This document shows, piece after piece, positions 63,691 through 64,000 of a DNA stretch of 64,000 bases. The translations under genes were made by a program, and so were the position numbers. The notes beneath the pieces were generated by a model. That model was given only the letters and a program-made list of their open reading frames with translations. It searched no databases and was not told where the DNA came from. The stretch is from Xanthocytophaga agilis (GTDB lineage Bacteria > Bacteroidota > Bacteroidia > Cytophagales > 172606-1). The DNA lies in NCBI RefSeq assembly GCF_030068605.1, contig NZ_JASJOU010000008.1, forward strand, positions 186,001-250,000, given 5' to 3'. The stretch's first letter is position 1. Each line of letters begins with the position of its first letter.

Positions 63691-64000
63691 ATGTCTTCAC
63701 AATCATCCTTACAGAACGCAGACGAAACCAACAATGAGTTTTCCCATGGACTTGACAATGGGAAGCTGGATCTGGAAAAGAAACACTACGAAAGTTTTCT
63801 GTCCAGTCAGGTATTATATAATCAGTCTATTGAAAAACTTCAGAACCGGAAAAGTGAATTAGCCAGACTGGAGACGGAGTTGCAGGAAGCTCAAAAAGAA
63901 TCAGCTCAGTGGATTGAGAAATCCCAGCAACATACACATCAGATACCATTGAAAGAGCAACAGGCAGATCGTCTTAGAGATACAGCGAACAAAGCAGGCA
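63691..64000 (+). CDS. Coiled-coil protein, 5' part only
   Basis: The ATG at 63691 opens a frame that stays open for 103 codons to the window edge. The N-terminus (MSSQSSLQNADETNNEFSHG) is polar and lacks a signal peptide. It is followed by strongly heptad-patterned sequence (DLEKKHYESFLSSQ, IEKLQNRKSELARLETELQEAQ, PLKEQQADRLRDTAN). It is clearly the beginning of a cytoplasmic coiled-coil protein, possibly SMC-like or a membrane-stress protein, but the family is not determinable from this part. Confidence 0.65.
   Translation, partial: MSSQSSLQNADETNNEFSHGLDNGKLDLEKKHYESFLSSQVLYNQSIEKLQNRKSELARLETELQEAQKESAQWIEKSQQHTHQIPLKEQQADRLRDTANKAG

Overview
The window is a stretch of a Bacteroidota chromosome, most likely a Cytophagales-type gliding/soil lineage. 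The indications are the moderately AT-rich sequence, genes that rarely show a Shine-Dalgarno, TAnnTTTG-type promoter -7 elements, a SusC/SusD pair, VCBS/ASPIC lipoproteins, LytTR regulators and many short lipoproteins. I cannot name the genus from sequence alone. Nothing looks like a phage or a complete mobile element. Most genes are single-copy housekeeping or envelope functions in small operons separated by very clear hairpin terminators.

Layout. 1-3.7 kb: a two-gene stress-like operon (DUF2383-like protein and a coiled-coil lipoprotein) and a GH13 glycogen branching enzyme-like gene. 4.1-8.2 kb: an arsenic resistance cluster read leftwards (arsR, arsC, arsM, acr3). It contains two copies of a 16-bp operator-like sequence and a terminator that splits it into two units. 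It lies beside a decayed tyrosine-recombinase gene and a tRNA-Glu(UUC), which looks like the scar of an old tRNA-targeted island. 8.3-20.5 kb: a Tat-exported beta-lactamase-fold hydrolase, a PEBP-family secreted protein with an AraC regulator, an AlgI/AlgJ-like polysaccharide O-acetylation pair, a TPR histidine kinase, an amino acid permease, and an OmpR/EnvZ-type two-component pair. 20.6-26.6 kb: a tripartite RND efflux operon divergent from that two-component pair. 26.9-35.8 kb: a LytS/LytT pair, then small and hypothetical proteins including four adjacent plus-strand genes of unknown function. 35.3-44.6 kb: DUF983 and DUF2892 proteins, an UbiA-aldehyde dehydrogenase-MoeA operon, a large L,D-transpeptidase and two stand-alone receiver proteins.

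44.6-45.7 kb is a non-coding block built from an imperfect inverted duplication of a dispersed repeat, with a third partial copy at 26.6-26.9 kb. 45.8-60.9 kb is the most distinctive locus: a SusC/SusD outer-membrane uptake pair followed by three tandem, mutually paralogous lipoproteins of about 1,110-1,155 residues. Each has the plan lipobox, seven calcium-loop/FG-GAP-type motifs, an ASPIC/UnbV domain, then seven more motifs. A strong hairpin separates the susD gene from the three-lipoprotein block. 61.5-64 kb: a MenE-like acyl-CoA ligase, a YbjN-like protein, and the start of a coiled-coil protein that runs off the window.

Functional reading. The arsenic genes form one detoxification pathway (reduce, methylate, extrude). 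The efflux operon and its two-component pair are probably one regulatory module. The SusCD-ASPIC locus is probably one surface nutrient-binding system whose ligand is unknown. Functions come from reading motifs by eye; no database search was run.
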